A stretch of DNA of 64,000 nt, from assembly GCA_964615905.1 (NCBI GenBank), contig CAZTUB010000008.1:1-64000 (forward strand), written 5' to 3'. Positions 8,166 to 16,896 of this stretch are shown here, piece by piece; position 1 is the first letter of the stretch; each line of letters begins with the position of its first letter. Made by a program: the position numbers and the translations under genes. This DNA comes from DATLMR01 sp964615905. GTDB taxonomy: Bacteria > Acidobacteriota > Blastocatellia > UBA7656. The notes under the pieces were generated by a model that made no database searches, was not told the DNA's origin, and saw only the letters and a program-made list of their open reading frames with translations.

Positions 8166-8993
8166 TTATTTGGACTGCTGGGCCTGTTTCAACTCTATCG
8201 ATACGGTTGCGCCTGACGTCTTTATCTTGGCGCGAACAGGTATTCTCTTCTCGTCGTCTGTGACCCAGATGAACATCTCGCCGCTGCGTTTGACGTAGCG
8301 GCCGTCGAAGGCTTTTACCTCAAGCACAACGGTGTCGAACTTCCGGGCGTCCACCTTGATCTTTTCCCGCTTGCCCACGATTACGTCGATGTTATAAACC
8401 TGCGGCCCGTCGCTTATAGGCACGGAGATGACGTCGCCCTGATTCAGCTTTTGAGTTCGCACAAAGTAGCAGGCCGACAGCGTGTCCTGAACCCAGGTTG
8501 GCGCGGCCGTCTCGTGTACGCGCGGCTCTGCCTTCTCGTTTACCAGATCGCGGTCGGTGTATGTAACGCGACCCGCTTCGCGGTTTACGACAGACTTCTG
8601 CTCACGCCGAACCGAGCCTTCTTCGATAAGGCGCGTCGCGGTGTGAAGCCCGAAATCTTTTGAGCTGACAACCGAGTGAAACCTGTCTCTGACCTTGATC
8701 CCGAATATCTTTGGGAAGAAGCCCTTTGAGACCGCCTCGGCCTGTAGCTCGATCAATTCGCCTTTCTCTTCTTTCGCGCGATTGCCCACCATCAGCTTCA
8801 ATTCGCCGATGGTCCCCGAAAAGATGTACTTGGAAAAGCTGACCTCGTAGACGAGGCTCTCGCCGGTTTTGAAGGGAAGAGTGTGTATCACTCTGGGGGC
8901 GATTGACGCTACCTGATCGCTGCGCGCCTGCGCGCCCGTCGGCCCCGCTCCCAGGACAGAGGCCAGAGTGAGGATTAAGAGGGCTCTCAGCAT
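8166..8993 (-). CDS. Secreted DUF3108-like protein
   Basis: 275 aa. A signal peptide (LLILTLASVLGAGPTGAQA) is followed by the LPFKTGESLVYEVSFSKYIFSGTIGEL pattern seen at the start of DUF3108 proteins, and by beta-rich segments ending in IWVTDDEKRIPVRAKIKTSGATVSIEL. Members are envelope proteins of unknown biochemical role. A TATAAT box ends six bases before the ATG, so the message may be leaderless; a GGGAG sits too far upstream to be a good ribosome binding site. Residue runs are quoted only in short form; the family assignment is from pattern recognition. Confidence 0.72.
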   Translation of the reverse strand: MLRALLILTLASVLGAGPTGAQARSDQVASIAPRVIHTLPFKTGESLVYEVSFSKYIFSGTIGELKLMVGNRAKEEKGELIELQAEAVSKGFFPKIFGIKVRDRFHSVVSSKDFGLHTATRLIEEGSVRREQKSVVNREAGRVTYTDRDLVNEKAEPRVHETAAPTWVQDTLSACYFVRTQKLNQGDVISVPISDGPQVYNIDVIVGKREKIKVDARKFDTVVLEVKAFDGRYVKRSGEMFIWVTDDEKRIPVRAKIKTSGATVSIELKQAQQSK

Positions 8994-8999
8994 AGCTAT

Positions 9000-9005
9000 A
9001 TTATA
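9000..9005 (-). promoter_or_regulatory. TATAAT box 6 nt before the DUF3108 start codon
   Basis: Perfect TATAAT on the minus strand with ATAGCT between it and the ATG at 8993. Transcription would begin at or next to the A of the start codon, predicting a leaderless mRNA. The -35 position (TTCGTA, spacer 17) is weak. Confidence 0.45.
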
Positions 9006-9033
9006 CTCCCGTTTTTACCGCTTACGAACAAGC

Positions 9034-9639
9034 TCATCGCCATAAATATCGCGCGATAAAAAAAGCGAAGACGGCGATGACCCCAAGCGCCGCGTTGTAT
9101 TCGCGGTGGCGTAAATACAGGGACAACTCAAACCTGTTTTTGCCTGAGGGCGTCTCTTTGATGCCGCCTTTGCTCCGAGAGGATGCACGGTAAGGCGTAA
9201 GCCTTGGCGCAAACAGCGGGACCGCTCTCTTGTAATCGGCATACTCTTCCGGGAAAAGCTCGCTCATGTAATCGGCTTCGGCAAACATCACCGGCAAGTA
9301 GATCACAAGGTAGACCACCATAAACAGAGCGGTAAACCACATAACCCCCGAGCCTATGGCCACGCCTGTGCCCATAACAAAAGTGCCCAGGTAAAGAGGG
9401 TTGCGCGTGAAAGCATACGGCCCCCATACGGTAAGCTCGCGGTTCTTCTTCAAGCACCCCGACGCCCATGCTCTTATCACCAGCCCGCCTACAGCTACAA
9501 CGAACCCGGCTGCCATCGAGAGCGCAGTCGGTCTTGCGACGATCAGCAGCAGCGGGATTAACAAGAACCCCACGGGCACACGTATGCGCTGGATGATGTC
9601 TCGAAGACTCGCTTTTCTCTCTTTCTGCGCTTCAACCAT
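9034..9639 (-). CDS. Isoprenylcysteine carboxyl methyltransferase-like membrane protein
   Basis: 201 aa from ATG 9639; the open frame extends upstream to 9717, but that part is encoded by a repeat element. There are four to five hydrophobic segments (about residues 22-40, 44-60 and 88-125). The family motif of ICMT/PEMT-like methyltransferases is present: GPYAFTRNPLYLG, then EADYMSELFPEEYADYKR near the C-terminus. These enzymes use S-adenosylmethionine at the membrane; bacterial members often have unknown acceptors. It lies downstream of the GT9 gene on the same strand, separated by repeat element A. Confidence 0.75.
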   Translation of the reverse strand: MVEAQKERKASLRDIIQRIRVPVGFLLIPLLLIVARPTALSMAAGFVVAVGGLVIRAWASGCLKKNRELTVWGPYAFTRNPLYLGTFVMGTGVAIGSGVMWFTALFMVVYLVIYLPVMFAEADYMSELFPEEYADYKRAVPLFAPRLTPYRASSRSKGGIKETPSGKNRFELSLYLRHREYNAALGVIAVFAFFIARYLWR

Positions 9640-9646
9640 AAAAGAT

Positions 9647-9740
9647 AGTGACAAGTAAACAGTGACAAGTGACAAGTGAGGCCGGAGCGGGTTTTGCCCT
9701 TTCCCTCTTCTTGTCACTTGTCACTTGTCACTGTTTACTC
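9647..9740. repeat. Heptamer-repeat hairpin element A
   Basis: Units of GTGACAA (with a GTAAACA variant) lie in inverted arms: 9654-9679 is a perfect 26-bp reverse complement of 9714-9739, with a 34-nt loop. The right arm covers the last codons and stop of the GT9 gene (stop at 9721-9723). Related to elements at 25071, 33045, 47336 and 51594. Confidence 0.85.
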
Positions 9741-10800
9741 TCCCCAAAAGTCTTCTCGAAATCGCCTCCAGCACCTTACCCACGGGTATGTCCATACACG
9801 ACCAGTGCCAGCAACTGCGGCGGTGGCAATCTACGCGGCACCAAAGGTCTCTGGCGATTGTCAGGTCACGCGGGTCGAAAGGGCCGTTGCGCTCCGGCGA
9901 TGTCGGGCCGTATAGCCCGATGATTGGAGTCCCGCAAGCCGCCGCGAGATGGAGCGGGCCCGTATCGCCGCCTACGAACAGCTCTGCTCTGCGGGCGAGC
10001 GCTACGAACTGTTTTAGCGTCGAGGCAATCGTTTGAGCCGCCCCCGCGCGCGAGCTTGAAGCGACAGACTCGGCCAGCGCTTCTTCTCCCGGCCCGTAGG
10101 TTATAAATGACCTGATACCGTGTGCGGTCAGCAGCTCATCGGCCACCTGGCCGAACCGCTCGGCGGGCCAGAGCTTGGTCGGCCACCCGCCGCCCGGATT
10201 CAGGATGGCAAACCTGCCCGCTTCGGCTACGGCTTCATCAATGTACCGCTCATCTTGATCCGATACCTCTATCGGGAACTCATAACGTGCCGGGCCGGGT
10301 TTCATCTCAACCATGTCATTGCCCGTAACCAGGACTGCCGCGCGGGCGAGCGCGAGGTTCTTTTCTATGACATGTGCGATATGAGCAGTCTTGATCTGGT
10401 CGGTCAAAAACATGCGGCTTGCGCTCTCGCGCAAATCCGCGCTCTCAAACCCGATTCTTTTGGGCGCGCCGGAAGCCCTGGCGACCACGCCCGATTTCAA
10501 AAGCCCTTGAAAGTCGATGGCAATATCTACTGGCTCATCCTTTTCAGAGCCGCGCAGCCTCTGTGTGTGCTCCTTGATCTGTGTGATCGTCGCTTTGTTA
10601 AACGGCCGCTTGCGCCACACTCGCGTGTCGATCTCGATAAGGCGATCAATGACGGGCGAGTCTTTGAGGATCGCGGCAGCCTTGCGTTCGACTACCCAGC
10701 TTATCCGCGCGCCGGGTAACGCGCGCCTTATCCGCGCGACTGCCGGAAGCGTGTGGACTACGTCGCCTATTGCGCTAAGTTTGACGATAAGAATATTCAT
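9721..10800 (-). CDS. Glycosyltransferase family 9 (heptosyltransferase-like)
   Basis: 359 aa. It opens with ILIVKLSAIGDVVHTLPA, the GT9/WaaC-type N-terminal motif. NPGGGWPTKLWP lies mid-protein and FVGGDTGPLHLAAACGTPIIGLYGPTSPERNGP is split over the C-terminal donor-binding domain (D-T-G-P-L-H motif). GT9 enzymes add heptose-like sugars from ADP-activated donors to the lipopolysaccharide inner core on the cytoplasmic face of the membrane. The exact acceptor is not determinable. The final residues (about VNSDK) and the stop codon come from repeat element A, suggesting the natural C-terminus was replaced. Divergent from dxr. Confidence 0.87.
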   Translation of the reverse strand: MNILIVKLSAIGDVVHTLPAVARIRRALPGARISWVVERKAAAILKDSPVIDRLIEIDTRVWRKRPFNKATITQIKEHTQRLRGSEKDEPVDIAIDFQGLLKSGVVARASGAPKRIGFESADLRESASRMFLTDQIKTAHIAHVIEKNLALARAAVLVTGNDMVEMKPGPARYEFPIEVSDQDERYIDEAVAEAGRFAILNPGGGWPTKLWPAERFGQVADELLTAHGIRSFITYGPGEEALAESVASSSRAGAAQTIASTLKQFVALARRAELFVGGDTGPLHLAAACGTPIIGLYGPTSPERNGPFDPRDLTIARDLWCRVDCHRRSCWHWSCMDIPVGKVLEAISRRLLGRVNSDK

Positions 10801-10822
10801 TCAGCGGCGATTACAGAGACGC

Positions 10823-10828
10823 ATTATA
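10823..10828 (-). promoter_or_regulatory. Possible -10 box of the GT9 gene
   Basis: Perfect TATAAT on the minus strand, 22 bases before the ATG at 10800. No good -35 at 16-18 bp, so support is limited. Confidence 0.35.
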
Positions 10829-10909
10829 ACATCCGTGTCGCTTGCCCATCAGCCGCCGTCTTTGATAATCGCTCGATATGCGTGTTAGAATTCGCCTTCG
10901 GGTCTCCTT

Positions 10910-12100
10910 ATGAAAAGCGTGAGTATACTCGGTTCGACAGGCTCTATAGGCCAGAGCACCCTGTCCGTTATCGAATCCCTCCCGGACAATTTTCTAATCT
11001 CTGCGCTCGCCGCCGGGCGCGACCTCGATGGACTGGCGAAACAGGTAGCGCGCTTCCGCCCCCGACTCGTCTCGGTCGCGGACCCTTGTGACATAGATGC
11101 TTTCATAGAAAAGCTCGAAACTGAAGGGGTAAGACACCTCCCCGAAATAGTCGCGGGCGAACAGGGGCTGGTCACCGTCGCCTGTATGGACGATGTGGAT
11201 ATAGTCGTTTCGGCGACCGTGGGCGCGGTCGGGTTTTTGCCGACCTACAAAGCGCTTTCGCTTGGGCGGCGGGTATGTCTCGCAAACAAAGAGACGCTCG
11301 TAATGGCAGGCGAGTTGATGACACGCGCGGCGCGAGAGTCGGGCGCTGAGCTTCTGCCCGTCGATAGCGAGCACAACGCCCTGCACCAGTGTCTGAGAGG
11401 CGAGCGCGCCTCGGAAGTAAAACGGTTGATCCTTACAGCGTCGGGCGGCCCTTTTCGCAACCGCCCCCTTGTCGACATGCAAAAGGCCACGGTCGAAGAG
11501 GCCCTGGCGCATCCCACCTGGCAGATGGGGTCCAAGATCACTATTGATTCGGCGACGCTGATGAACAAGGGGCTTGAGGTAATAGAAGCGGGCTGGCTTT
11601 TTGGCTTTGGCGCGAATCAAATATCGGTCGCGGTCCATCCCCAGTCCATCGTCCACTCGATGATCGAGATGGTAGACGGGTCTATTATCGCGCAGCTTGG
11701 CATAACCGACATGCGTTTGATGATCCAGTACGCGCTCACATACCCGGACAGGCTCCCGACGGAGCTTCCCGCGCTCGGGCTGGATAAGCTGTCGCGGCTC
11801 GAATTCTTCGACCCTGACTTTGAACGGTTTCCCTGTCTCGGTCTCGCTTACCAGAGCATGCGCGAAGGCGGGACGATGCCTGCCGCCATGAGCGCGGCAA
11901 ACGAAGTCGCGGTCGCGGCCTTTCTCGACCGCCGAATTGGCTTTGGCGATATCGCGCGCGTCATCACGGCAACCATGACTGCGCACAACTCGCAAAGGAT
12001 CGAATCAATCGAGACGGTCGTCGAGGCCGACCGCTGGGCGCGAGCAAAAGCCGAAGCCGTTATAAGCGCGGGCGGCGCAAACGGCGGCAAATCGCAATGA
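10910..12100 (+). CDS. dxr: 1-deoxy-D-xylulose 5-phosphate reductoisomerase
   Basis: 396 aa, normal length. It converts DXP to 2-C-methyl-D-erythritol 4-phosphate with NADPH, the committed MEP-pathway step, in the cytoplasm. Diagnostic motifs: NADPH-binding GSTGSIG at 7-13; LANKETLV; the metal/substrate site LPVDSEHNAL; the SGGPFR loop; HPTWQMG; MNKGLEVIEA; HPQSIVHSMI. All are intact. No strong Shine-Dalgarno precedes the ATG. The rseP gene follows after 151 bp; dxr-rseP is a common bacterial gene order. dxs and ispA of the same pathway are about 13 kb downstream on the opposite strand. Confidence 0.96.
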   Translation: MKSVSILGSTGSIGQSTLSVIESLPDNFLISALAAGRDLDGLAKQVARFRPRLVSVADPCDIDAFIEKLETEGVRHLPEIVAGEQGLVTVACMDDVDIVVSATVGAVGFLPTYKALSLGRRVCLANKETLVMAGELMTRAARESGAELLPVDSEHNALHQCLRGERASEVKRLILTASGGPFRNRPLVDMQKATVEEALAHPTWQMGSKITIDSATLMNKGLEVIEAGWLFGFGANQISVAVHPQSIVHSMIEMVDGSIIAQLGITDMRLMIQYALTYPDRLPTELPALGLDKLSRLEFFDPDFERFPCLGLAYQSMREGGTMPAAMSAANEVAVAAFLDRRIGFGDIARVITATMTAHNSQRIESIETVVEADRWARAKAEAVISAGGANGGKSQ

Positions 12101-12251
12101 ATTAATCCAATTTTCCGGCGTGGCAACTCGAAATGCCTTATAGACACTCAAACCTCCACTAGGATAAACTAAAAGATATAAATTGAGTCTGATGAGCGCA
12201 TTCAGGTGTGTCTTCACGCTCTTTAGCCGAATCGAATAGAGGAGAATTATT

Positions 12252-13661
12252 TTGTTTAGTCTTATTCAGATGGCAGTTGTATTCGCACTCGTCTTAGGCG
12301 CGATGGTCGTTATTCACGAGTTTGGCCATTTTATCGTGGCAAAGTATTTCGGCATAAGGGTCGAGGTCTTCAGCGTAGGCTTTGGCCGCCGGTTGTGGGG
12401 ATTCAAGAAAGGCGATACAGACTACCGTTTGAGCCTCATCCCGCTTGGCGGGTACGTAAAGATGGCGGGCGAAAACCTGGACGAGCAGACTACAGGCGCG
12501 CCCGACGAATTCAGCTCGAAGCCGAAATGGCAGCGATTCTGCGTCGCGGTCGCAGGCCCTGTGATGAATATCCTGACGGCGCTTGCCATACCGGCCGCGC
12601 TTGCGATGATCCATTACGAAGCTCCCGCGTATTTGAACCAGCCGGCGGTGATAAACGCCGTAGCGCCCGGCTCGCCCGCCGAAACGGCGGGGTTACAGTC
12701 CGGCGACCTCGTGCTGAAGGTGGCCGACGTTGAAAACCCGACGTGGCGCGACTTGACAGAGCAGGTGATCGTCAGGCCGGACCAGGACATCGATCTGACG
12801 GTTCAAAGAAACGGCGAGATAAAGCATATCACGGTTCACGCCAAGTCTGACCCCTCGGAGGAGGAGAAGATCGGCTATATCGGCGCAAGGCCGAGCCCCG
12901 GCCAGAACGCAAGGGTGACGGTCGAATCGGTTCTACAGGGCAAGCCCGCCGAGCAGGCAGGCTTGAAAGAGGGCGACCAGATTGTCGCCGTAAACGGTAA
13001 GCCTTTGCCGCAGGATTGGCAGGGCGGGCTCGATCTAAACCGCGCCATACAGTCGAGCGGCGGCCAGCAGATCACCGTCACCGTAAAACGCGGGGGCGAG
13101 ACGATCGACCTCAAGGCTGTACCGCAGCAGACCGACACGGGGCTGCTGCTTGGGTTCAACCACGCGATTCGCGGGTCGGATGTGATAATCACGCGGCTCG
13201 GCCCTATCGAGGCCCTGCAATACTCGTGGGACATGAACGTGCGAATCCTCAAGCTGACAAAGACGGCTCTTACTCAGGTCTTTGTCGGGCAGCGCAAGGC
13301 GAGCGATACGTTCACAGGCCCCGTCGGCATCTTCAAGCTTTCGGGTGACGCCGCCGAGCGCGGAGCGTCATCCGTCTTTCAATTGATGGCGCTGCTGTCG
13401 CTAAACCTCGGCATCTTCAACCTCTTGCCGATACCTGTGCTCGACGGCGGGCTTATCTTCATGCTCGCGCTCGAAGGGCTGCTAGGGCTGTTCGGATTCC
13501 AGCTGCTCCCGCGCATAAAAGAGCGCATGATGCAGGTCGGGTTCGTCATGCTGATGTTATTGATGGGCTTTGTGATCTTTAACGACATCTCGAAGCTTAT
13601 ACCCAGCAACAAACCCGCAGCGCAGCAGGCCGAACAGCCTGCTCCGCCAAAGGACAAGTAG
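12252..13661 (+). CDS. rseP: RIP metalloprotease RseP (site-2 protease)
   Basis: 469 aa. The first membrane helix contains the zinc site HEFGH (VVIHEFGHFIVAK). Two PDZ domains occupy about residues 120-290 (GLQSGDLVLKV and GLKEGDQIVAVNGKPL mark their carboxylate-binding loops). The third catalytic element is NLLPIPVLDGG in the C-terminal membrane region. It cleaves membrane-embedded substrates such as anti-sigma factors. The start is TTG 12252, supported by a strong GAGGAGA 7 bases upstream; the alternative ATG at 12270 would clip the first helix. The C-terminal tail is Ala/Pro/Gln-rich. An ECF sigma factor without an obvious classical anti-sigma gene lies at 46 kb. Confidence 0.95.
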   Translation: MFSLIQMAVVFALVLGAMVVIHEFGHFIVAKYFGIRVEVFSVGFGRRLWGFKKGDTDYRLSLIPLGGYVKMAGENLDEQTTGAPDEFSSKPKWQRFCVAVAGPVMNILTALAIPAALAMIHYEAPAYLNQPAVINAVAPGSPAETAGLQSGDLVLKVADVENPTWRDLTEQVIVRPDQDIDLTVQRNGEIKHITVHAKSDPSEEEKIGYIGARPSPGQNARVTVESVLQGKPAEQAGLKEGDQIVAVNGKPLPQDWQGGLDLNRAIQSSGGQQITVTVKRGGETIDLKAVPQQTDTGLLLGFNHAIRGSDVIITRLGPIEALQYSWDMNVRILKLTKTALTQVFVGQRKASDTFTGPVGIFKLSGDAAERGASSVFQLMALLSLNLGIFNLLPIPVLDGGLIFMLALEGLLGLFGFQLLPRIKERMMQVGFVMLMLLMGFVIFNDISKLIPSNKPAAQQAEQPAPPKDK

Positions 13662-13673
13662 CGCAAATGGTCC

Positions 13674-13706
13674 GGGCCGGGCACAGAGAACGTCCGGCCC
13701 TGTTTC
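13674..13706 (+). terminator. Probable terminator after rseP
   Basis: GGGCCGG and CCGGCCC form a 7-bp stem with a 13-nt loop, followed by TGTTTCG, 13 bp after the rseP stop. Confidence 0.5.
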
Positions 13707-13740
13707 GCTTGGCCCCAATGTTTGCAATTTTCTTGTGACC

Positions 13741-13769
13741 TTGCTTCGCCCCCTCGGTAAATCTATAAT
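13741..13769 (+). promoter_or_regulatory. Sigma-70-type promoter of the secreted subtilisin gene
   Basis: TTGCTT at 13741-13746, exactly 17 bp, then a perfect TATAAT at 13764-13769. The gene starts at 13876, giving a leader of about 100 nt. Confidence 0.7.
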
Positions 13770-13875
13770 TGGTGGCGCATTCCGGGTTCACAAGAACGCA
13801 AATTTCAAAAGTGTCGTGGAAATCCTCTACCCCTATGTTTATTCGGATAATTATCGACTCGTTTGAGGAAGCGAT

Positions 13876-15573
13876 ATGAAAAAGCATTTCGTACTATTTC
13901 TGGCCTTGATAATGTTGGCACTGACGTTAGCGCCGGGGTCGAGCGTCCAATCCCAGAAGACGCCCAGATTCAAAGCTCCCTACGTCAAGGACCATATTCT
14001 TGTGAAGCTGCGTGATGACGTAGACACGACGGTCGATGCGGGGCAGGTTCCCGACCTTATGCTCAATCTCCCCGGCAGCAAGACCGAGCGCCTCGATTTC
14101 CAGGCGCAGCCGGGCGCGCGAAACGCGGGCGGGCTCTACCTGCTTGAGCTCGACGGGACGATTTCGGTCGAGGAGGCTGTCGCTCGCGCAGAGGCCAGCC
14201 CCCTTGTCGAATTCGCAGAGCCCGACTACATCGTGCGACCCAACATGACGCCCAACGATACGCGGTTTATCGATCAATGGGGATTGCTAAACACCGGGGC
14301 TCTTTTTGGAAAACCCGGCGCGGACATCAACGTCGCGCAGGCGTGGGAGCTGACGACGGGCAGCAGCGATCTGGTGGTCGGTGTGCTCGATACGGGCGTC
14401 GACATTCTTCATCCAGACCTCGCGCCGAACCGGTGGATAAATCCCAACGAGACCGCCGGCAACGGCATAGACGATGACGGCAACGGGTTCACCGATGATA
14501 TAAACGGCTGGAACTTTTTCTCTAACAACAACAGCGTTCTGGAAGACCCCACCATCGGGTTTGGCGAGGGCTTCGGGCACGGGACTCACGTGGCCGGTAC
14601 GATAGGCGCGGCTGGAAACAACGGCGAGGGCGTCACGGGCGTTGCCTGGAACGTCAAGCTTTTGGGCCTGCGCGTCGTCGGCAGGGGGACGGACGGAGAG
14701 GTCGGCGGGCCGATCTCCGCGCTGGTCGAGGGCATCAATTACGCGATTGCCCAGCGCGCGCGCGGCATAAACATCAGGGTAATAAATTCGAGCCTCGGCG
14801 GCGCGGGGAATGCTAAATCGCTCAGAAACGCCATCAGGAACGCCGGGGAGGCCGGTATCCTCGTCGTCGCTTCGGCTGGTAATTCAGGCGATGATAATGA
14901 CACGGCGTCTGAGCCTAACTATCCCGCGGCGTGGTCTTCTTCGATCAACACGCTGGTTTCGGTCGCAGCGATCAACCGCGCCGACCACCTCTGGGCGTTT
15001 TCAAACACCGGCCACACGACGGTTGACGTAGGCGCGCCCGGCGTAGACGTTCTCAGCACATTCCCCGGCGGGGCGTATGTCTTTAGCTCTGGAACGTCAA
15101 TGTCAACGCCTCACGTATCAGGCATAGCGGCTTTGATCTGGTCACGCGAGCCGGGCCTGACACCGGCCGAAGTCAAACAGCGCATCAGAAGGACCTCACA
15201 GCCTATCGTCTCGCTCGCGTCGCGCGTCGCAAGCTCCGGCCGCGCAAACGCGCTCGCCGCTTTGAACGACACCGTTCCTGACCCTGAGCTTGCGCTCGCC
15301 AGCGTCGAGACGAACAAGAAGTTTGTGACCGTCAACGGTCTGGCCTTTGCCAAGGACTCTTTTGTGGTCGAGGTCAACGGGATCCCGCTCACCGGCAAGG
15401 TCACCTTCGACAACGCTTATGCGCTGGGGAACGGCACTTTTTCACAGGCAAGGGTGAAGGCTGGAAAGTCGCAGGTGAAGAACCTTTTCCCTGTGAATAC
15501 TACTGTACAGGTGACGATCTTTGACCCGACGACCGGCAAGCGAACGTCTGCCGTCGGCTATCGCAAGCTTTAA
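13876..15573 (+). CDS. Secreted subtilisin-like serine protease (S8)
   Basis: 565 aa. Signal peptide about 1-27; a prodomain (about 30-122) that ends VEFAEPDYIVRPN, typical of the fervidolysin/subtilisin propeptide. The catalytic triad is Asp172 (VLDTGVDILHPDL), His235 (GHGTHVAG) and Ser408 (SSGTSMSTPHVSG), with oxyanion Asn336 (ASAGNSG). All are present, so it should be active. An acidic DDDGNGFTDDINGWNFF calcium-binding-like loop follows the Asp. Residues about 470-565 form a C-terminal Ig/IPT-like beta domain, probably for binding or anchoring. It has its own promoter at 13741; a 107-aa gene starts one base after the stop and is probably co-translated. Confidence 0.93.
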   Translation: MKKHFVLFLALIMLALTLAPGSSVQSQKTPRFKAPYVKDHILVKLRDDVDTTVDAGQVPDLMLNLPGSKTERLDFQAQPGARNAGGLYLLELDGTISVEEAVARAEASPLVEFAEPDYIVRPNMTPNDTRFIDQWGLLNTGALFGKPGADINVAQAWELTTGSSDLVVGVLDTGVDILHPDLAPNRWINPNETAGNGIDDDGNGFTDDINGWNFFSNNNSVLEDPTIGFGEGFGHGTHVAGTIGAAGNNGEGVTGVAWNVKLLGLRVVGRGTDGEVGGPISALVEGINYAIAQRARGINIRVINSSLGGAGNAKSLRNAIRNAGEAGILVVASAGNSGDDNDTASEPNYPAAWSSSINTLVSVAAINRADHLWAFSNTGHTTVDVGAPGVDVLSTFPGGAYVFSSGTSMSTPHVSGIAALIWSREPGLTPAEVKQRIRRTSQPIVSLASRVASSGRANALAALNDTVPDPELALASVETNKKFVTVNGLAFAKDSFVVEVNGIPLTGKVTFDNAYALGNGTFSQARVKAGKSQVKNLFPVNTTVQVTIFDPTTGKRTSAVGYRKL

Positions 15574-15574
15574 G

Positions 15575-15898
15575 ATGAGCGACGAAAATAACCAGACCGA
15601 AGACGATGCGTTTATCTCGACGCTCAAGACGCTTGTGCCGCCCGAAGGTCAGCCGGGCTCTGAATACCTGCTGCTCTATACTTCGTTCGGGCTGGTCAAG
15701 GGGCGAGTAGGGCTCGTGGTCGCTCAGAACCTCCACAGCGAAGACAGGGTAGGCAAGATAAGCCAGTCGGAAGTGATCGAGCTGTCGAATGTGGCCGTAG
15801 AGCATTATTCGAATCACCTGCCGACGGCCAGCTTCGAGCGATTTTATCTCAGACTCTCAGAGATTCAGGGGCTTGCGGTCATCTCTATGGTGAGTTAG
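15575..15898 (+). CDS. Small conserved-looking cytoplasmic protein of unknown function
   Basis: 107 aa from ATG 15575, one base after the protease stop; the open frame continues upstream inside the protease gene but that is out of frame with it. The N-terminus is acidic and polar (MSDENNQTEDD), then a mixed alpha/beta sequence with YLLLYTSFGLVKGRVGLV. No signal peptide and no motif I recognise. Tight coupling to the secreted protease suggests co-expression. Codon composition matches the neighbours, which supports a real gene. Confidence 0.65.
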   Translation: MSDENNQTEDDAFISTLKTLVPPEGQPGSEYLLLYTSFGLVKGRVGLVVAQNLHSEDRVGKISQSEVIELSNVAVEHYSNHLPTASFERFYLRLSEIQGLAVISMVS

Positions 15899-15908
15899 CC
15901 CCGCGCCT

Positions 15909-16868
15909 TCAGGCTTCGCGAAGCAAGCCGGATAACTCCTCGGCGCTCAGTTGATATGCCTCGTTGCAAAAATGGCATGTCAGCTCGGCGCCGTTATCTT
16001 TTTCGAGCATGTCCTCGACCTCTTCACGTCCGAGCGCCGATATTATTTGCAGCGCGCGCTCTCGCGAGCACTGGCAGTAAAAGCGCGGCTCCTTCTCTTC
16101 GAGCACTCTCAGATCGAGGTCGCCAAGCACCGTCTCAAGCATCTGTTTGGGCGACATCCCTGCGCGCACCATATCGGTCGCGTGCGGAGCGTTGGGGATC
16201 ACCCGCTCCAGGTGCTCGATCAGCCCCTCGTCGGCGCTCGGCATCATCTGGATGATGAAACCGCCAGAGGCGGCAACCCTGAGCCTGTCTATGTGAAATT
16301 CCGGCGACTCGTCCGCACCGGTCGAAGGCTCTCCCGTCACGGGGTCTACAGTCACGAGCACGCCGAGACTGACCGCCGAATTTATCTGCTCGGATTTCGC
16401 AAGGTAGTAGGCGATGTCCTCGCCTATCTCGCCTGAGACGATTGGCACAGACCCTCTGTAAGCCTCTTTGTGAAGACCAATATCGAACCCCGCGTCGCGC
16501 GTGACATAGAGTGTGCCGCCGCCGACAACGGAACGCACATCGAGCTTTCCCCGCTCGTTCATCCAGGTGGCGTCGGCTTCGGGGTTTGAAACGTAGCCGC
16601 GCACGTTGCTATGAGCATCGGCCTGAGCGATGATGTTCCCAATCGGCCCCTGGCAATCGAAATGGACCGTGATCTTTTCCAGGTCCTTTATCCCCGCTCC
16701 CAAAAGCAACCCGCCTGTAATCACACGGCCGAGCGCGGCCGAAGCTGTCGGCGATGTTTTGTGACGGCGGCAGGCCTCGCCTACAAGATTCGTCGTCACG
16801 GTAGCCATGCAGCGTAGCTGGTTTTCTGCGGCTACGGCGTGAACAAGCCTGTCACTGTTTTGACCCAT
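15909..16868 (-). CDS. hslO: Redox-regulated chaperone Hsp33
   Basis: 319 aa from ATG 16868 (MGQNSDRLVHAV); the longer open frame upstream overlaps the intergenic region and lacks family resemblance. The chaperone core contains the GxGGLLLGA- and DCQGPIGNIIAQADA-type segments. The C-terminal redox switch has four zinc cysteines, CxC (YCQCSRERA) and CxxC (CHFCNEAY). Oxidation of these releases zinc and activates holdase activity under peroxide plus heat stress. GGGGGAG lies upstream of the ATG at a somewhat long distance. Last gene of the minus-strand row ppk1-thpR-mog-hslO. Confidence 0.94.
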   Translation of the reverse strand: MGQNSDRLVHAVAAENQLRCMATVTTNLVGEACRRHKTSPTASAALGRVITGGLLLGAGIKDLEKITVHFDCQGPIGNIIAQADAHSNVRGYVSNPEADATWMNERGKLDVRSVVGGGTLYVTRDAGFDIGLHKEAYRGSVPIVSGEIGEDIAYYLAKSEQINSAVSLGVLVTVDPVTGEPSTGADESPEFHIDRLRVAASGGFIIQMMPSADEGLIEHLERVIPNAPHATDMVRAGMSPKQMLETVLGDLDLRVLEEKEPRFYCQCSRERALQIISALGREEVEDMLEKDNGAELTCHFCNEAYQLSAEELSGLLREA

Positions 16869-16896
16869 TACCCTATGTTCTCCCCCTTGTTCCGTC

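Noticed and set aside
9647..9740. CRISPR-like array from repeated GTGACAA units
   Set aside because: Units are only 7 bp, contiguous, without unique spacers and inverted between arms; no cas genes in the window.
10994..11995. 333-aa open frame on the minus strand
   Set aside because: Antisense shadow of dxr, which has all its catalytic motifs.
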